The position numbers and the translations under genes are program-made. The notes beneath the pieces are model-generated. The model had not been told where the DNA came from, searched no databases, and worked only from the letters and a program-made list of their open reading frames with translations. From the NCBI RefSeq assembly GCF_001418655.1, contig NZ_LIQZ01000105.1:37639-101638 (forward strand): a DNA stretch of 64,000 bases, given 5' to 3'. The first letter of the stretch is position 1; every line of letters begins with the position of its first letter. Positions 9,601-17,284 of this stretch are shown piece by piece. This stretch comes from Streptomyces phaeochromogenes. GTDB taxonomy: Bacteria; Actinomycetota; Actinomycetes; Streptomycetales; Streptomycetaceae.

Positions 9601-9765
9601 TGCGAGGGCCTGTATCAGCTCCTTGAGCCGCGGATCCTGGGTGTCCTGGAATGACGCTAGGACGGCTTGGACCAGTTCCTCCTCGACCTGACGCTGCCGG
9701 TCCGGTGCCGCGGGAGTGGTGGTGGCCCTGGTGGCATTCCTCCTGTCGTCGGCGTTGTTGGTCAC
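9601..9765 (-). pseudogene. Intradiol ring-cleavage dioxygenase, N-terminal fragment
   Basis: The reverse strand begins GTG ACC AAC, its start overlapping the monooxygenase stop by 4 bp (GTGA), a sign of former translational coupling. It reads VEEELVQAVLASFQDTQDPR followed by LKELIQALA, the N-terminal cap helices of catechol/hydroxyquinol 1,2-dioxygenases. Similarity then stops abruptly; the frame continues as unrelated sequence to a stop near 9466, inside the end of the convergent regulator gene. The catalytic domain with its Tyr2/His2 iron site is missing. Coupling to a hydroxylase suggests an ancestral hydroxylase plus ring-cleavage operon. Confidence 0.65.
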
Positions 9766-10955
9766 GAGGTCGGTGCCTCCTCGGCGTCGTAGCCGTAGAT
9801 CCAGCCGTTGCGCACCAGCGGATCGGATTCGGCCAGTGCGGCGTCGCGAGCCTGCTGCTCGGGCCCGTCGGGCAGATGGTTGATCTCCCTGCGACCATGA
9901 CTGATCTCCTGCAGGCGTGTGGTGCGTTCGATCCGCGCCGCCTCGTACCGCTTCAGAGCCCGCTCGGGGTCGTTCGCATACGCGGCCAGGCAGCGAGCCA
10001 GGGCCGCGGCGTCCTCGATGGACTGGGCCGCGCCCTGGGCGAAGAAGGGAAACATGGGATGCGCGGCGTCCCCGAGCAAGGTGATCCTGCCCCGGCTCCA
10101 ACGCCGGAGTGGTGCCCGGTCCAGCAGCGCCCAGCGCCCGGGTACACCGCCGGCGGTGATCAGGTCCGTCACCCGCGGGTCCCAGTCGGCGAACTCGGCA
10201 CGGAACTCCTCGATCGTGGCCGTCGTACTCCAGGACTCGTCGGTGTGATCCCCGGCCGGAGCGAACGCGACGACATTGACGGCCCGCCCACCGGCGACCG
10301 GGTAGTGCACGAAGTGTCGTCCGGGCCCGAGCCAGAGGGTCTGGGCGCGGCGCAGCGCGAAGTCGGGCGCGGCTCGGGCGGGCACGATCGTGCGGAAGGC
10401 GCAGATGCCGGAGTACGTCGGTGGTGAGGGCTCGGTCACGGCGCTGCGGACGACGGAGTGCACGCCGTCGGCGCCGATGACGATGTCCGCCTCGGCATGG
10501 CTGCCATCGGCGAAGCGCAGCAGCACGACGTCCTCGCCTGCGTCGACCGCCGTGCAGCGTGCGCCCAGGCGGACCCACTCGCTGGGCACGGCCGCCCTGA
10601 GTGAGTCGAGCAGGTCGGCGCGGTGCACGCCATAGGTGCGCTCGCCGTAGAGCCGCTCACAGACACCGTTCAGCTTCTCGACCGAGAGCACTGTCCCGTC
10701 CGTCCAGCGGCGGAACTCCCAACCCCAGTCCAGCGGTACGGCCCGGCGGAGGAACTGGTCCATGGTGCCGAGGCGCCGCAGCAGCCGCACGGCATTGGGA
10801 GCCATCACGAGCCCGGCGCCGACCTCGGTGAGTGCGGTCGCCTGTTCGTAGACGGTGGTCGTCAACCCTGAGCGGCGCAGGAAGGCACCGGCGGCCAGAC
10901 CACCGATGCCACCCCCGACGATGGCAATGCGCGGACCAGGCACGGTGGCAGGCAC
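9762..10955 (-). CDS. FAD-dependent aromatic monooxygenase (salicylate/6-hydroxynicotinate hydroxylase-like)
   Basis: A 397-residue group A flavoprotein monooxygenase. The FAD ADP-binding GxGxxG is IAIVGGGIGGLAAGAFLRRSG, the DG motif is DIVIGADGVHSVVR, and the GD motif is ITLLGDAAHPMFPFFAQGAA. This set is typical of salicylate 1-hydroxylase, 3-hydroxybenzoate 6-hydroxylase and 6-hydroxynicotinate 3-monooxygenase, which hydroxylate aromatic acids using NAD(P)H and O2. The exact substrate is not readable. The GTG at 10955 (VPATVPGPRIAIV) places the flavin motif close to the N-terminus; a TTG at 10985 is in frame. It is divergent from an IclR regulator across a 17-bp palindrome. Confidence 0.88.
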   Translation of the reverse strand: MPATVPGPRIAIVGGGIGGLAAGAFLRRSGLTTTVYEQATALTEVGAGLVMAPNAVRLLRRLGTMDQFLRRAVPLDWGWEFRRWTDGTVLSVEKLNGVCERLYGERTYGVHRADLLDSLRAAVPSEWVRLGARCTAVDAGEDVVLLRFADGSHAEADIVIGADGVHSVVRSAVTEPSPPTYSGICAFRTIVPARAAPDFALRRAQTLWLGPGRHFVHYPVAGGRAVNVVAFAPAGDHTDESWSTTATIEEFRAEFADWDPRVTDLITAGGVPGRWALLDRAPLRRWSRGRITLLGDAAHPMFPFFAQGAAQSIEDAAALARCLAAYANDPERALKRYEAARIERTTRLQEISHGRREINHLPDGPEQQARDAALAESDPLVRNGWIYGYDAEEAPTS

Positions 10956-11036
10956 TGATGGACTCCTCTGACTCGTCCAGGGCAAATCAACTGGCCCCAG
11001 ATCCTGTCTGGCGTCCGGCGCCGCCGGGAACGGCTG

Positions 11037-11053
11037 TGTTCATTGAATGGACA
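11037..11053 (+). promoter_or_regulatory. IclR-type operator palindrome, copy 1
   Basis: TGTTCATTGAATGGACA is a 17-bp palindrome with one mismatched pair, lying between the divergent monooxygenase and IclR genes. A near copy (15 of 17 identical) follows the iclR gene at 11921. IclR-family aromatic-acid regulators commonly bind such short palindromes in divergent promoters. Confidence 0.6.
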
Positions 11054-11125
11054 CCGCTTTCCATGGCGTCGCTATCCTGAGTCGGGCAAGACGAGCGGTA
11101 CCGCACAGCGAGGAGGCAGTGCCGT

Positions 11126-11908
11126 ATGCCCCGGACCGGCGAGCCCGGCAGGACGGTGGGCTCCCGCCTGCTGGAAGTACTGTTCGTGTTCCAGCCCGGG
11201 CACACTGCGCTCAGCCTCGCCGACCTGGTGCGTAAGACGGGCATGCCTCACGCCACTGTGCGGAGACTGGCCATGGAACTCGCCGACTTCGGCGCGCTGG
11301 ATCGTCGGCCGGACGGCAGATTCACGGTGGGACTGCGTCTGTGGCAACTCGGGACCCTGGCCCCGCTCACCGAATCACTGCGCACGCTGGCCCAGCCGTT
11401 CCTCGAGGATCTCTACACCGCACTCCACCAGCACGTGCAACTGGCGGTCCTGGAGGGCCGGCAAGCGGTGATCATCGAGAGGCTGTCCGCGCCGGAGGCA
11501 CCCGAGCTCGTCTCCCAGGTCGGTGGGCGGCTTCCCCTGCACTGCACGGGCGTTGGCAAGGTGCTGCTCAGCCACGGAGGCACGGAGCTGATCGAGGCCG
11601 TGCTGTCGGGCGAACTCCGGGAATACGCGCCGCGAAGCATCGTGGCGTCGGAGGTGCTGCGCAAGGAGCTCGCCGACTGTCGTCGCACCGGGACGGCCAC
11701 GGTGCGAGAAGAGCTGACTCCCGGTCTGGATTCGGTGGCCATGCGCATCGTGAATGGCGAAGGTCGTGTCGTAGCGGCGCTGTCCGTGGTCGTGCGCACT
11801 GACTCGGTGAAGCACCAGGAGGTGCTTCCGTCCGTGATCGCGAGCGGTCTCGGCATCTCCCGCCTCCTCGGCTGGCGCCCTGGCGTCAAGGTCCGCAACA
11901 ACAGCTGA
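11126..11908 (+). CDS. IclR-family transcriptional regulator
   Basis: A 260-residue regulator. The N-terminal winged helix is LLEVLFVFQPGHTALSLADL with MPHATVRRLAMELADFGALD. The C-terminal GAF-like effector domain has LPLHCTGVGKVLLSH and the conserved TATVREELTPGLDSVAMRI region. The start ATG follows a good ribosome site (GAGGAGG). It probably senses an aromatic acid or ring-cleavage product and controls the divergent FAD monooxygenase, and formerly the dioxygenases whose remnants lie on both sides. Confidence 0.92.
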   Translation: MPRTGEPGRTVGSRLLEVLFVFQPGHTALSLADLVRKTGMPHATVRRLAMELADFGALDRRPDGRFTVGLRLWQLGTLAPLTESLRTLAQPFLEDLYTALHQHVQLAVLEGRQAVIIERLSAPEAPELVSQVGGRLPLHCTGVGKVLLSHGGTELIEAVLSGELREYAPRSIVASEVLRKELADCRRTGTATVREELTPGLDSVAMRIVNGEGRVVAALSVVVRTDSVKHQEVLPSVIASGLGISRLLGWRPGVKVRNNS

Positions 11909-11920
11909 TCCCTTACTCGT

Positions 11921-11937
11921 TGTTCATTGGTTGGACA
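11921..11937 (+). promoter_or_regulatory. IclR-type operator, copy 2
   Basis: TGTTCATTGGTTGGACA repeats the palindrome before iclR at 15 of 17 positions. It sits 12 bp after the iclR stop, about 90 bp before the second dioxygenase fragment. It would have controlled that gene. Confidence 0.5.
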
Positions 11938-12026
11938 GCGTCGTTGCGCGGGCCAGACGGCCTTCGGGCACTCCCTGGCAGTGCTTGCTACGGGCGGGTA
12001 GCCGGCTGCTACGAGGAGACGCGGAC

Positions 12027-12266
12027 GTGGTCATCCACGACGAACACCACCTCACCGCTGTGGTACTTGCCGAGACGGAGCGAGACGGCGCCCCGCGCGC
12101 CAAGGAGATCATCCAGGCGCTGGTGCGCCACTTGCACGATTTCGCCCGCGAAGTACGGCTGGCCGATGAGGAGTGCGACACCGCCTTCGGCATCGTGACC
12201 AGGCTGATGGCGGGTTCGCTGAGCCTGTCAACGCTGGTTGCCCTGATGAACAACGGCACCGATGGC
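12027..12266 (+). pseudogene. Second intradiol dioxygenase, N-terminal fragment
   Basis: From a GTG at 12027 the frame reads VVIHDEHHLTAVVLAETE, then [23 protein letters not shown] and a degraded [11 protein letters not shown]. These match the cap domain and the hinge leading to the catalytic core of hydroxyquinol/catechol 1,2-dioxygenases. The core is missing and the sequence next to it is an MFS remnant on the other strand. It differs in sequence and strand from the fragment at 9.6-9.8 kb, so the two come from different ancestral genes. Confidence 0.7.
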
Positions 12267-12300
12267 AAGCCGGGAGGAAGGAACGTTCAACCTTCCGCGA

Positions 12301-12555
12301 GGGTGCCGGCGCGCACAAGAGCAGCGCTACTGCAGAGCACAGCAACATCACGGGGATGAGCCTTCGCCGGTCACGTACGTCACCGAGCGGCACGTGGAGA
12401 AGGATCCCCGCGGCGTAGCCGACCTGATCGGCCGGGACGAGCCCGCGGTGGCGGTCGGTGCGTGCAGGTCCTTTGCATTGAAGTCGAGCATCGGCTGCCC
12501 GGTAGAGGTTCCCGACGGCTGCGTCGCCCGCCATCGCGAACAGGAGAGTCAGTCC
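12301..12555 (-). pseudogene. MFS transporter, N-terminal fragment
   Basis: The reverse strand encodes [17 protein letters not shown], a short garbled stretch, then [20 protein letters not shown] and [20 protein letters not shown]. These are the first two transmembrane helices and the loop 2-3 motif (GxxxDRxGRR type, here GDVRDRRR) of an MFS efflux or uptake permease. Sequence before and after has no transporter similarity, so only about 85 residues remain. It may once have supplied transport for the neighbouring aromatic genes. Confidence 0.6.
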
Positions 12556-12710
12556 GCGGCCATGAACGTCCGGCGCGTGGCGGGCGGTGTCAGGGCTTGG
12601 GATTCGGTCGCAGTCGGCGATGGCGCCGACTTGTCCGGCGTGGCCGTGGTCCCCAAGGTCTTTCTCGCACTCCGCAGTTGATTTCTGACCGCAGTGATCC
12701 TGGGGGAGGT

Positions 12711-13580
12711 TTACGTGACGGTGTCGGACGCCGTCCGCCTCTGGTCCGCGGCCCAGGAAGCCAGGAGGCGTAGCCCGTCGTGAGAGGGGGAACCCGGTTC
12801 GGCGTTCCACACGATGATGTGCTGGTCGGGGTCGGTGCCGCACGTGAGCGTGTTCCAGTCGAGGGTCAGCTCGCCCACCGCCGGGTGGCGAAGCTTCTTG
12901 ACGCCCTTGCCCCGCATCGCGACGTCATGGGCGGTCCACCACTCCCGGAACTGTGCGTCACGGGCGGAGAGTTCCTCGACCAGAGCGGTGAGGCGCTGGT
13001 CGCCGGGGTAGCGCGCGCTCTCCATGCGCAGCTGGGCGATGGCCAGCCGGGTGACCTCCTCCCAGTCGGCATACAGCTCGCGCATCCAGGGTTCGGTGAA
13101 AAGGAGCCGGACGAACACGCGCTCCTGCTCCGGATAGCGCCCGAAGTCGGTCCACAGGGCGGCGGCGAGCTGGTTCCAGCCCAGGATGTCGGTGCGCCGG
13201 CCGATGACGAAGGCCGGGGAGGCGGTGAGATCGTCCAGCATGCGCTGCAGCTGCGTGTCCACCTGCTGGCGGTCTCCGGACGTCGGCGGACGCAGCCTCT
13301 CTTTCGCCGCGAGATCGAAGAGGTAGGTCCGCTGATCGTCGTTCAGGCGGAGCACCTGGGCAATTTCCTCGAGGAGGGGGGCCGATGCTTGGAGACGGCC
13401 CTGCTCGATCCGTGTGTAGTACTCGGTGCTGATCGCGGCGAGAAGAGCCACTTCCTCACGGCGCAGACCGCTCACACGCCGCCGCTGCCCTCCGCGGAGT
13501 CCGACCTCGGAAGGGCTGACTTCGGCACGGCGGGCCTTGAGGAACTCACCCAGCTCGTTCAGATGGGGATTGCGATTCAT
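12711..13580 (-). CDS. XRE-family regulator with MmyB-like ligand-binding domain (paralogue 4)
   Basis: A 289-residue regulator: [47 protein letters not shown]; then the ligand-binding domain [22 protein letters not shown] and [14 protein letters not shown]. The ATG at 13580 matches the paralogue start. A 19-bp motif sits 36 bp upstream, the same distance as in paralogue 3. It lies next to the DJ-1/SnoaL/flavodoxin operon on the same strand, whose promoter carries three copies of the motif, so it is the best candidate regulator of that operon. Confidence 0.92.
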   Translation of the reverse strand: MNRNPHLNELGEFLKARRAEVSPSEVGLRGGQRRRVSGLRREEVALLAAISTEYYTRIEQGRLQASAPLLEEIAQVLRLNDDQRTYLFDLAAKERLRPPTSGDRQQVDTQLQRMLDDLTASPAFVIGRRTDILGWNQLAAALWTDFGRYPEQERVFVRLLFTEPWMRELYADWEEVTRLAIAQLRMESARYPGDQRLTALVEELSARDAQFREWWTAHDVAMRGKGVKKLRHPAVGELTLDWNTLTCGTDPDQHIIVWNAEPGSPSHDGLRLLASWAADQRRTASDTVT

Positions 13581-13615
13581 GATTTGCAGCTTCGCACAAA
13601 AGCTCGGCAGCTGTG

Positions 13616-13634
13616 AGGGGGAGAGTTCCTGCCC
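13616..13634 (-). promoter_or_regulatory. Candidate MmyB-family operator (19-bp motif)
   Basis: On the minus strand GGGCAG-GAACTCT-CCCCCT lies 36 bp before the ATG of paralogue 4. It shares 13 of its last 14 bases with the site before paralogue 3. Confidence 0.5.
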
Positions 13635-13753
13635 ATGTCGGCCTGGCTGATGTGCGAAAAATGCTTCGGTTCCGACCCCTATGGCAGCAGGTGAACGTGG
13701 ACTCGGCGGTCCGGAGCGCGTACGGGCCGCCGAGAGATCACACAGCTGCGGCG

Positions 13754-14452
13754 TCAGTCCAGTGCCTTGACGAGTTCCTGGGCGAGCGGGACCGCCGAGC
13801 CCGGGTTCTGGCCGGTGTACAGGTTGCGGTCGAACTCGACGTGCACCGTGAACGGATCGGCCTCGCGGTAGTCCGCCCCGAGTTCGTTGACGAGGCGGTC
13901 CTGCAACAGCCATTTCGCACGGTCCGCGAGCCCGTTCAGCTTCTCCTCGGCGTTGGAGAGGCCGGTCAGACGGTAGCCGGCGAACGGGGACGTGCCGTCG
14001 GGGCCGATGGTGGCAAGCAGCGCCGCGGGACCGTGGCAGACGAGCGAAACCGGCTTCCCCGAAGCGAGCCATTCGGTGAGGAGGTTGCCGGAGGCGGTGT
14101 TGTCGGGCAGGTCCTCCATCGGACCCCAGCCGCCGGGGTAGAACACGGCCACGTAGTCGTCGATGTTGACGTCCTCGATGCGCATCGGGTGCGCCAGCTC
14201 GGTCGCCTCACGCAGGGCGGTGCGCATGCGCTGTGCGCCTTCCTCTCCGCCGTTGAACTCCGCGGTGAGGCTGAGCGCATCCGCCGTGGGCGGCACACCG
14301 CCGGGTGTCGCCGCCGCGATCTCGAATCCGGCCTCCTTGAAGACCTGGTGAGGGCCGATTGCTTCCTCGGCCCAGAAGCCGGCCGGCTGCCGCGTTCCGT
14401 CGGCCAGTGTCCAGTGGTCGGACGCGGTGATCACGAAGAGGATCTTCGCCAT
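13754..14452 (-). CDS. DJ-1/PfpI family protein (Hsp31-like glyoxalase III / amidotransferase fold)
   Basis: A 232-residue class I glutamine-amidotransferase-like protein. The nucleophile elbow is SLVCHGPAALL with Cys139 followed by His140, and the conserved acidic residue is in GFWAEEAIGP (Glu29-30). YPGGWGPMEDLPD is the usual loop of the Hsp31/YDR533C branch. Members act as glutathione-independent glyoxalases or isonitrile hydratases and protect against reactive carbonyls. It is the last gene of a three-gene operon (flavodoxin-like, SnoaL-like, DJ-1) with gaps of 49 and 24 bp. Confidence 0.9.
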   Translation of the reverse strand: MAKILFVITASDHWTLADGTRQPAGFWAEEAIGPHQVFKEAGFEIAAATPGGVPPTADALSLTAEFNGGEEGAQRMRTALREATELAHPMRIEDVNIDDYVAVFYPGGWGPMEDLPDNTASGNLLTEWLASGKPVSLVCHGPAALLATIGPDGTSPFAGYRLTGLSNAEEKLNGLADRAKWLLQDRLVNELGADYREADPFTVHVEFDRNLYTGQNPGSAVPLAQELVKALD

Positions 14453-14476
14453 GGGTAGGTCTCCTTGGGGGTGGTC

Positions 14477-14869
14477 TCAGCCCTTGAGGGCTTCCTGGAG
14501 GATGTGGCTGTCGGCGGCCTGCCGCATGCTGACGGCCTTGCCGTCGCGGACGGTCCACAGGTGGATGAACCGGACGTCGGCCTTGTCGCCGGTCTTGGTC
14601 TCGGCGTGGTAGTGCCCGAACACGAAGACGTGGCCTGCGTCGTCGGCGTAGAACTCCTCGGGCACAGCGCCGAAGGACACGATGTTCGGCATCGGTGTGC
14701 CGAAGAAGTCCTTCGCCACGCTGTCCCAGCCGTGGTACACGCCGCTGTTCGGAAACCCCGGGGTGATGTCCCAGACGAAGTCAGGGGCCATGACCTCCTT
14801 GGTGACCTCGGGCGCCATGCGGGATTCGTAGACCCGGCGGATGAGGGCGAGGTCGGGGGAGTCGGACAT
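14477..14869 (-). CDS. SnoaL-like (NTF2-fold) protein
   Basis: A 130-residue NTF2-fold protein: LIRRVYESRMAPEVTKEVMA (first helix), FVWDITPGFPNSGVYHGWDS, FGHYHAETKTGDKADVRFIH. This is the pattern of SnoaL/ketosteroid-isomerase-like proteins annotated as nuclear transport factor 2 family. The start ATG at 14869 has a good GGAG site (rev. strand AAGGAGCGC). It is the middle gene of the flavodoxin/SnoaL/DJ-1 operon. Its function is unknown; it may bind or isomerise a small aromatic or enone. Confidence 0.85.
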   Translation of the reverse strand: MSDSPDLALIRRVYESRMAPEVTKEVMAPDFVWDITPGFPNSGVYHGWDSVAKDFFGTPMPNIVSFGAVPEEFYADDAGHVFVFGHYHAETKTGDKADVRFIHLWTVRDGKAVSMRQAADSHILQEALKG

Positions 14870-14918
14870 GGTGCGCTCCTTGCGGGGGGATTCGGATACG
14901 GGAAAGAGGGCCTTGTGA

Positions 14919-15518
14919 TCAGGCAGGGAGGGCGGCCCGCCCGGCCCGGAAGATCGCGGCCTGGTGTGCGACGCGCGCACCCAGGTGCTCTGCGGTGGCG
15001 ATGTCCGACTTGTGGACCGCTTCCGGTCCGGCATCGGTCGGGCTCTGGGCGCCGGCGCCCATGAAGAAGCCCAGGCGGTTGATGTCGTCCTCGGTGCCCG
15101 TGGTGGAGGCCCAGCCCGGCTGCAGACCCAGGCTGATCCAGTGCATGCCGTGCTGGGCGGCCATGGTGGCGAAGTAGCCCAGCGTGGATGACTTGTCGCC
15201 GTTCTTGGCGCCGGAGTTGGTGAAGCCCGCGGCGAGCTTGTCCACCCAGGCATGGGAGAACCAGCGTCTGCTGCTGGCCTCGGCGAACGCGTGGAAGGCC
15301 GCGGACGCGGTCCCCATGTACGTGGGGGCTCCGAAGATGATCGCGTCCGCGGCGTCGAGCTGTGCCCACTGCTCGTCGGTGATGGTGCCGACGGCGATCG
15401 AGACCACCTCGGCGTCGGCTTCCGCTGCGCCACGCGCCACGGCTTCGGCGATGACGGCTGTGTGGCCGTAGCCCGAGTGAAAGGCAATGGCGATCGTGGG
15501 GCGGCCGGAACGGGACAT
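14919..15518 (-). CDS. Flavodoxin-like NAD(P)H-dependent oxidoreductase (WrbA/NQO-type)
   Basis: A 199-residue FMN-binding protein. The phosphate loop is AFHSGYGHTAVIAEAVARGA and the second flavin loop is IFGAPTYMGTASAAFHAF; FFMGAGAQ is the third. This matches WrbA-like quinone reductases, which reduce quinones by two electrons. It is the first gene of an operon with a SnoaL-like and a DJ-1-like protein, consistent with quinone or carbonyl stress defence. Its promoter region carries three copies of the 19-bp motif. Confidence 0.9.
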   Translation of the reverse strand: MSRSGRPTIAIAFHSGYGHTAVIAEAVARGAAEADAEVVSIAVGTITDEQWAQLDAADAIIFGAPTYMGTASAAFHAFAEASSRRWFSHAWVDKLAAGFTNSGAKNGDKSSTLGYFATMAAQHGMHWISLGLQPGWASTTGTEDDINRLGFFMGAGAQSPTDAGPEAVHKSDIATAEHLGARVAHQAAIFRAGRAALPA

Positions 15519-15589
15519 GGTGATCGGGCTCCTCGAGGTTTCTGCTCAGTTCGTGACCAAGCTTTGCATCGGAAGAGCGCGCTGTGAGG

Positions 15590-15719
15590 GGTAAGAAAAT
15601 TTCCCCTGCCTACCGTTCTCCAGGTAAGCGATTCTTCCCTTCGGGGTCTGCGGAAAGGCGCGACCGCGGGAATTGACCTGCGTGCCGGTTGCTATTCGCG
15701 GGTAAGCGATTCTCCCCTG
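15590..15719 (+). promoter_or_regulatory. Cluster of three 19-bp candidate operators upstream of the flavodoxin operon
   Basis: The three sites start at 15590 (GGTAAG-AAAATTT-CCCCTG), 15623 (GGTAAG-CGATTCT-TCCCTT) and 15701 (GGTAAG-CGATTCT-CCCCTG). The last two share an 18-bp direct repeat with one mismatch. They lie 72-201 bp upstream of the flavodoxin-like start. The motif is that found before three of the MmyB-like regulators. Confidence 0.55.
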
Positions 15720-15857
15720 AAAGGGAGGCGCGGGCCTCCCGTGGAGAATCGCCGAGGGGCCTCAATCATGGGCCACCGGGCCTGGCGGAAGATCAGCCAC
15801 GGCCTCGGCCGTGCGGCGCCTCGCCCGGCTGGTGCCCGTGCCGCGGACAGCGCGAGG

Positions 15858-16298
15858 CTACCGTTCGCCGGATTGGTGTGAGGTCGCGGTCCGCCAGGCG
15901 TCTGAGGGGGTTTCGTCGCCCACCGGCTGGTTCTCGGGCAGGTGCGGTGGGCAAACATCGGAGTGCCATGGGCCGGCCTGTCGGTCCGGCATCGGCTCAC
16001 GTGGTGCGTTCACCGTGAGCTGCAGCGCGAGGTCGTGACCGGCGTCGGGAATCACCTTCACGTCGCCTCGAGGGCTGGCCGGGTAGGCGGCCGGCTCCGC
16101 GGCGACGGTCCTGTCGCGGTCGGCGGGGTTGATGAAGAAGGTGTCGTGGTCGCCCACGACCGACAGCACGGGTACGTCGACGCCCTTGGCGCAGCGGCCC
16201 GAGTCCCGTGCGGTCAGGAAGTCGCCGACTTCGCCCGCGGCGGCGGTCTGCTTCACCGAGTCGTCGGCCTCGACGGTCGCCAGGGCGGTGTTGAAAGA
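15858..16298 (-). pseudogene. Alpha/beta-hydrolase, C-terminal remnant
   Basis: The reverse strand reads SFNTALATVEADDSVKQTAA then DVPVLSVVGDHDTFF and VKVIPDAGHDLALQLTVNAP. These are the C-terminal part of an alpha/beta-hydrolase with the acid loop (GDHD) and the catalytic His (AGHD). The N-terminal half with the nucleophile Ser is absent. Upstream, FPLHHACVRQ appears in a different frame, suggesting a frameshift near 16300 as well as truncation. After NAP the tail is probably not original. Confidence 0.6.
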
Positions 16299-16593
16299 CG
16301 GAACTGGCGGACGCAGGCGTGGTGGAGCGGGAAGTCGCAGCAGGCTCTCCCGTGTCCGTCACCTATCGCCTCACCGGAGGTGCTCAATGGCTCGGCCCGG
16401 GCATGGACGCCCTGAGAGTGTGGGCCGGTGCCCCCGTGAACGAGGGGGGTCAGTTGCTGCCGCGCACCGAGGCGGACGAGCCCGGCCGCGGCGTGAGCAT
16501 GGACCGCGACGCGTCCGCCTGACACTTCACCCGCGCCTTCTCCCCGTGTGGTGTCGGTTCCTGCGGGCTTGGACGTGAACCGGTGGCCGAACT

Positions 16594-17096
16594 TGGCCGC
16601 GGTCGAGGAAGAGGCGGGCGAGGACGGGCCTGTAGAGCAGGGTGAACTCGTCTTCGCTGATCTGGATGCCCGAAGGCTCCAGCAGTTGGTTGAAGCCGGT
16701 GTGGCGGTCTTCGCTGATGCGGACGAGTGCCCGGGCGCTGTCGGGGTCGTGGTCGGCCTGAGCGGTGACGGCCAGTGCCGCGGTGCGTACGGCCGGGACG
16801 CTGACGCCGGCGCGCAGGCTTTTGAGCCAGGCGGTGGCCACGTCACGTACGTCGTTGCCTGGTTGGGGGTAGGTGCCGAGGTCGGGGCCTTCGAGGACGA
16901 GGTCGAAGAGGAGTGCGGCCCGGGTGGGCCAGTGCCGGTAGAGGGTCTGGCGGGTGACGTCGGCCCGCTCGGCGAGCAGGGCGTAGGTCAGCCCGGCCGG
17001 GCCGACCTGGGGCAGCAGTTCTCGTGCGACGGCCAGCACGCGGTTGCGGGTGCGCTGCACGCGCGGGTTGCCCGGGGTCGGCTGACGGCGATGGAG
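16594..17096 (-). pseudogene. TetR-family regulator, truncated near-identical copy of the gene at 60.5 kb
   Basis: The reverse strand reads RTRNRVLAVARELLPQVGPA, then LTYALLAERADVTRQTLYRH and on to LLEPSGIQISEDEFTLLY. It differs from the intact TetR at 60.5-61.1 kb by only three residues (Ser/Ala, Tyr/His, Gly/Arg) over about 160. At the 5' side the first codons are out of frame and the start codon and operators are gone. At the 3' side identity stops after LFLDRGQ and the C-terminal 25 residues are missing. A GTG at 17060 leaves an open frame to 16527, but the product would lack the end of the ligand/dimer domain. Confidence 0.85.
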
Positions 17097-17100
17097 AGGC

Positions 17101-17127
17101 GTGACCGCGCACCTGGTGAGCGGTCAC
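17101..17127. repeat. Perfect 8-bp inverted repeat beside the truncated TetR
   Basis: GTGACCGC and GCGGTCAC enclose 11 bp. It begins right where similarity to the intact TetR locus ends. It could be a hairpin or a leftover operator; nothing decides. Confidence 0.4.
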
Positions 17128-17239
17128 GCAGCAAACAGCGGCGCAGCCCCTCGGTCCCCCCCGGTCGCCCGCCGCGGCTCATCCGCCCCTCCGGTTCGCC
17201 GCTTCAGGCACTGGGAAAAGCTAAGGTGCCTTAATGAGT

Positions 17240-17253
17240 ATCAAGCATTTGTC
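17240..17253 (+). promoter_or_regulatory. Degenerate MarR-type operator before the deleted SDR
   Basis: ATCAAGCATTTGTC resembles ATCAAGTGTTTGAC found in the same position (about 32 bp before the ATG) of the intact SDR at 42139. The shared layout suggests the whole promoter-gene unit was duplicated. Confidence 0.4.
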
Positions 17254-17284
17254 CGTGGGCAAGCTGCTGAATTACCATGTCGTC

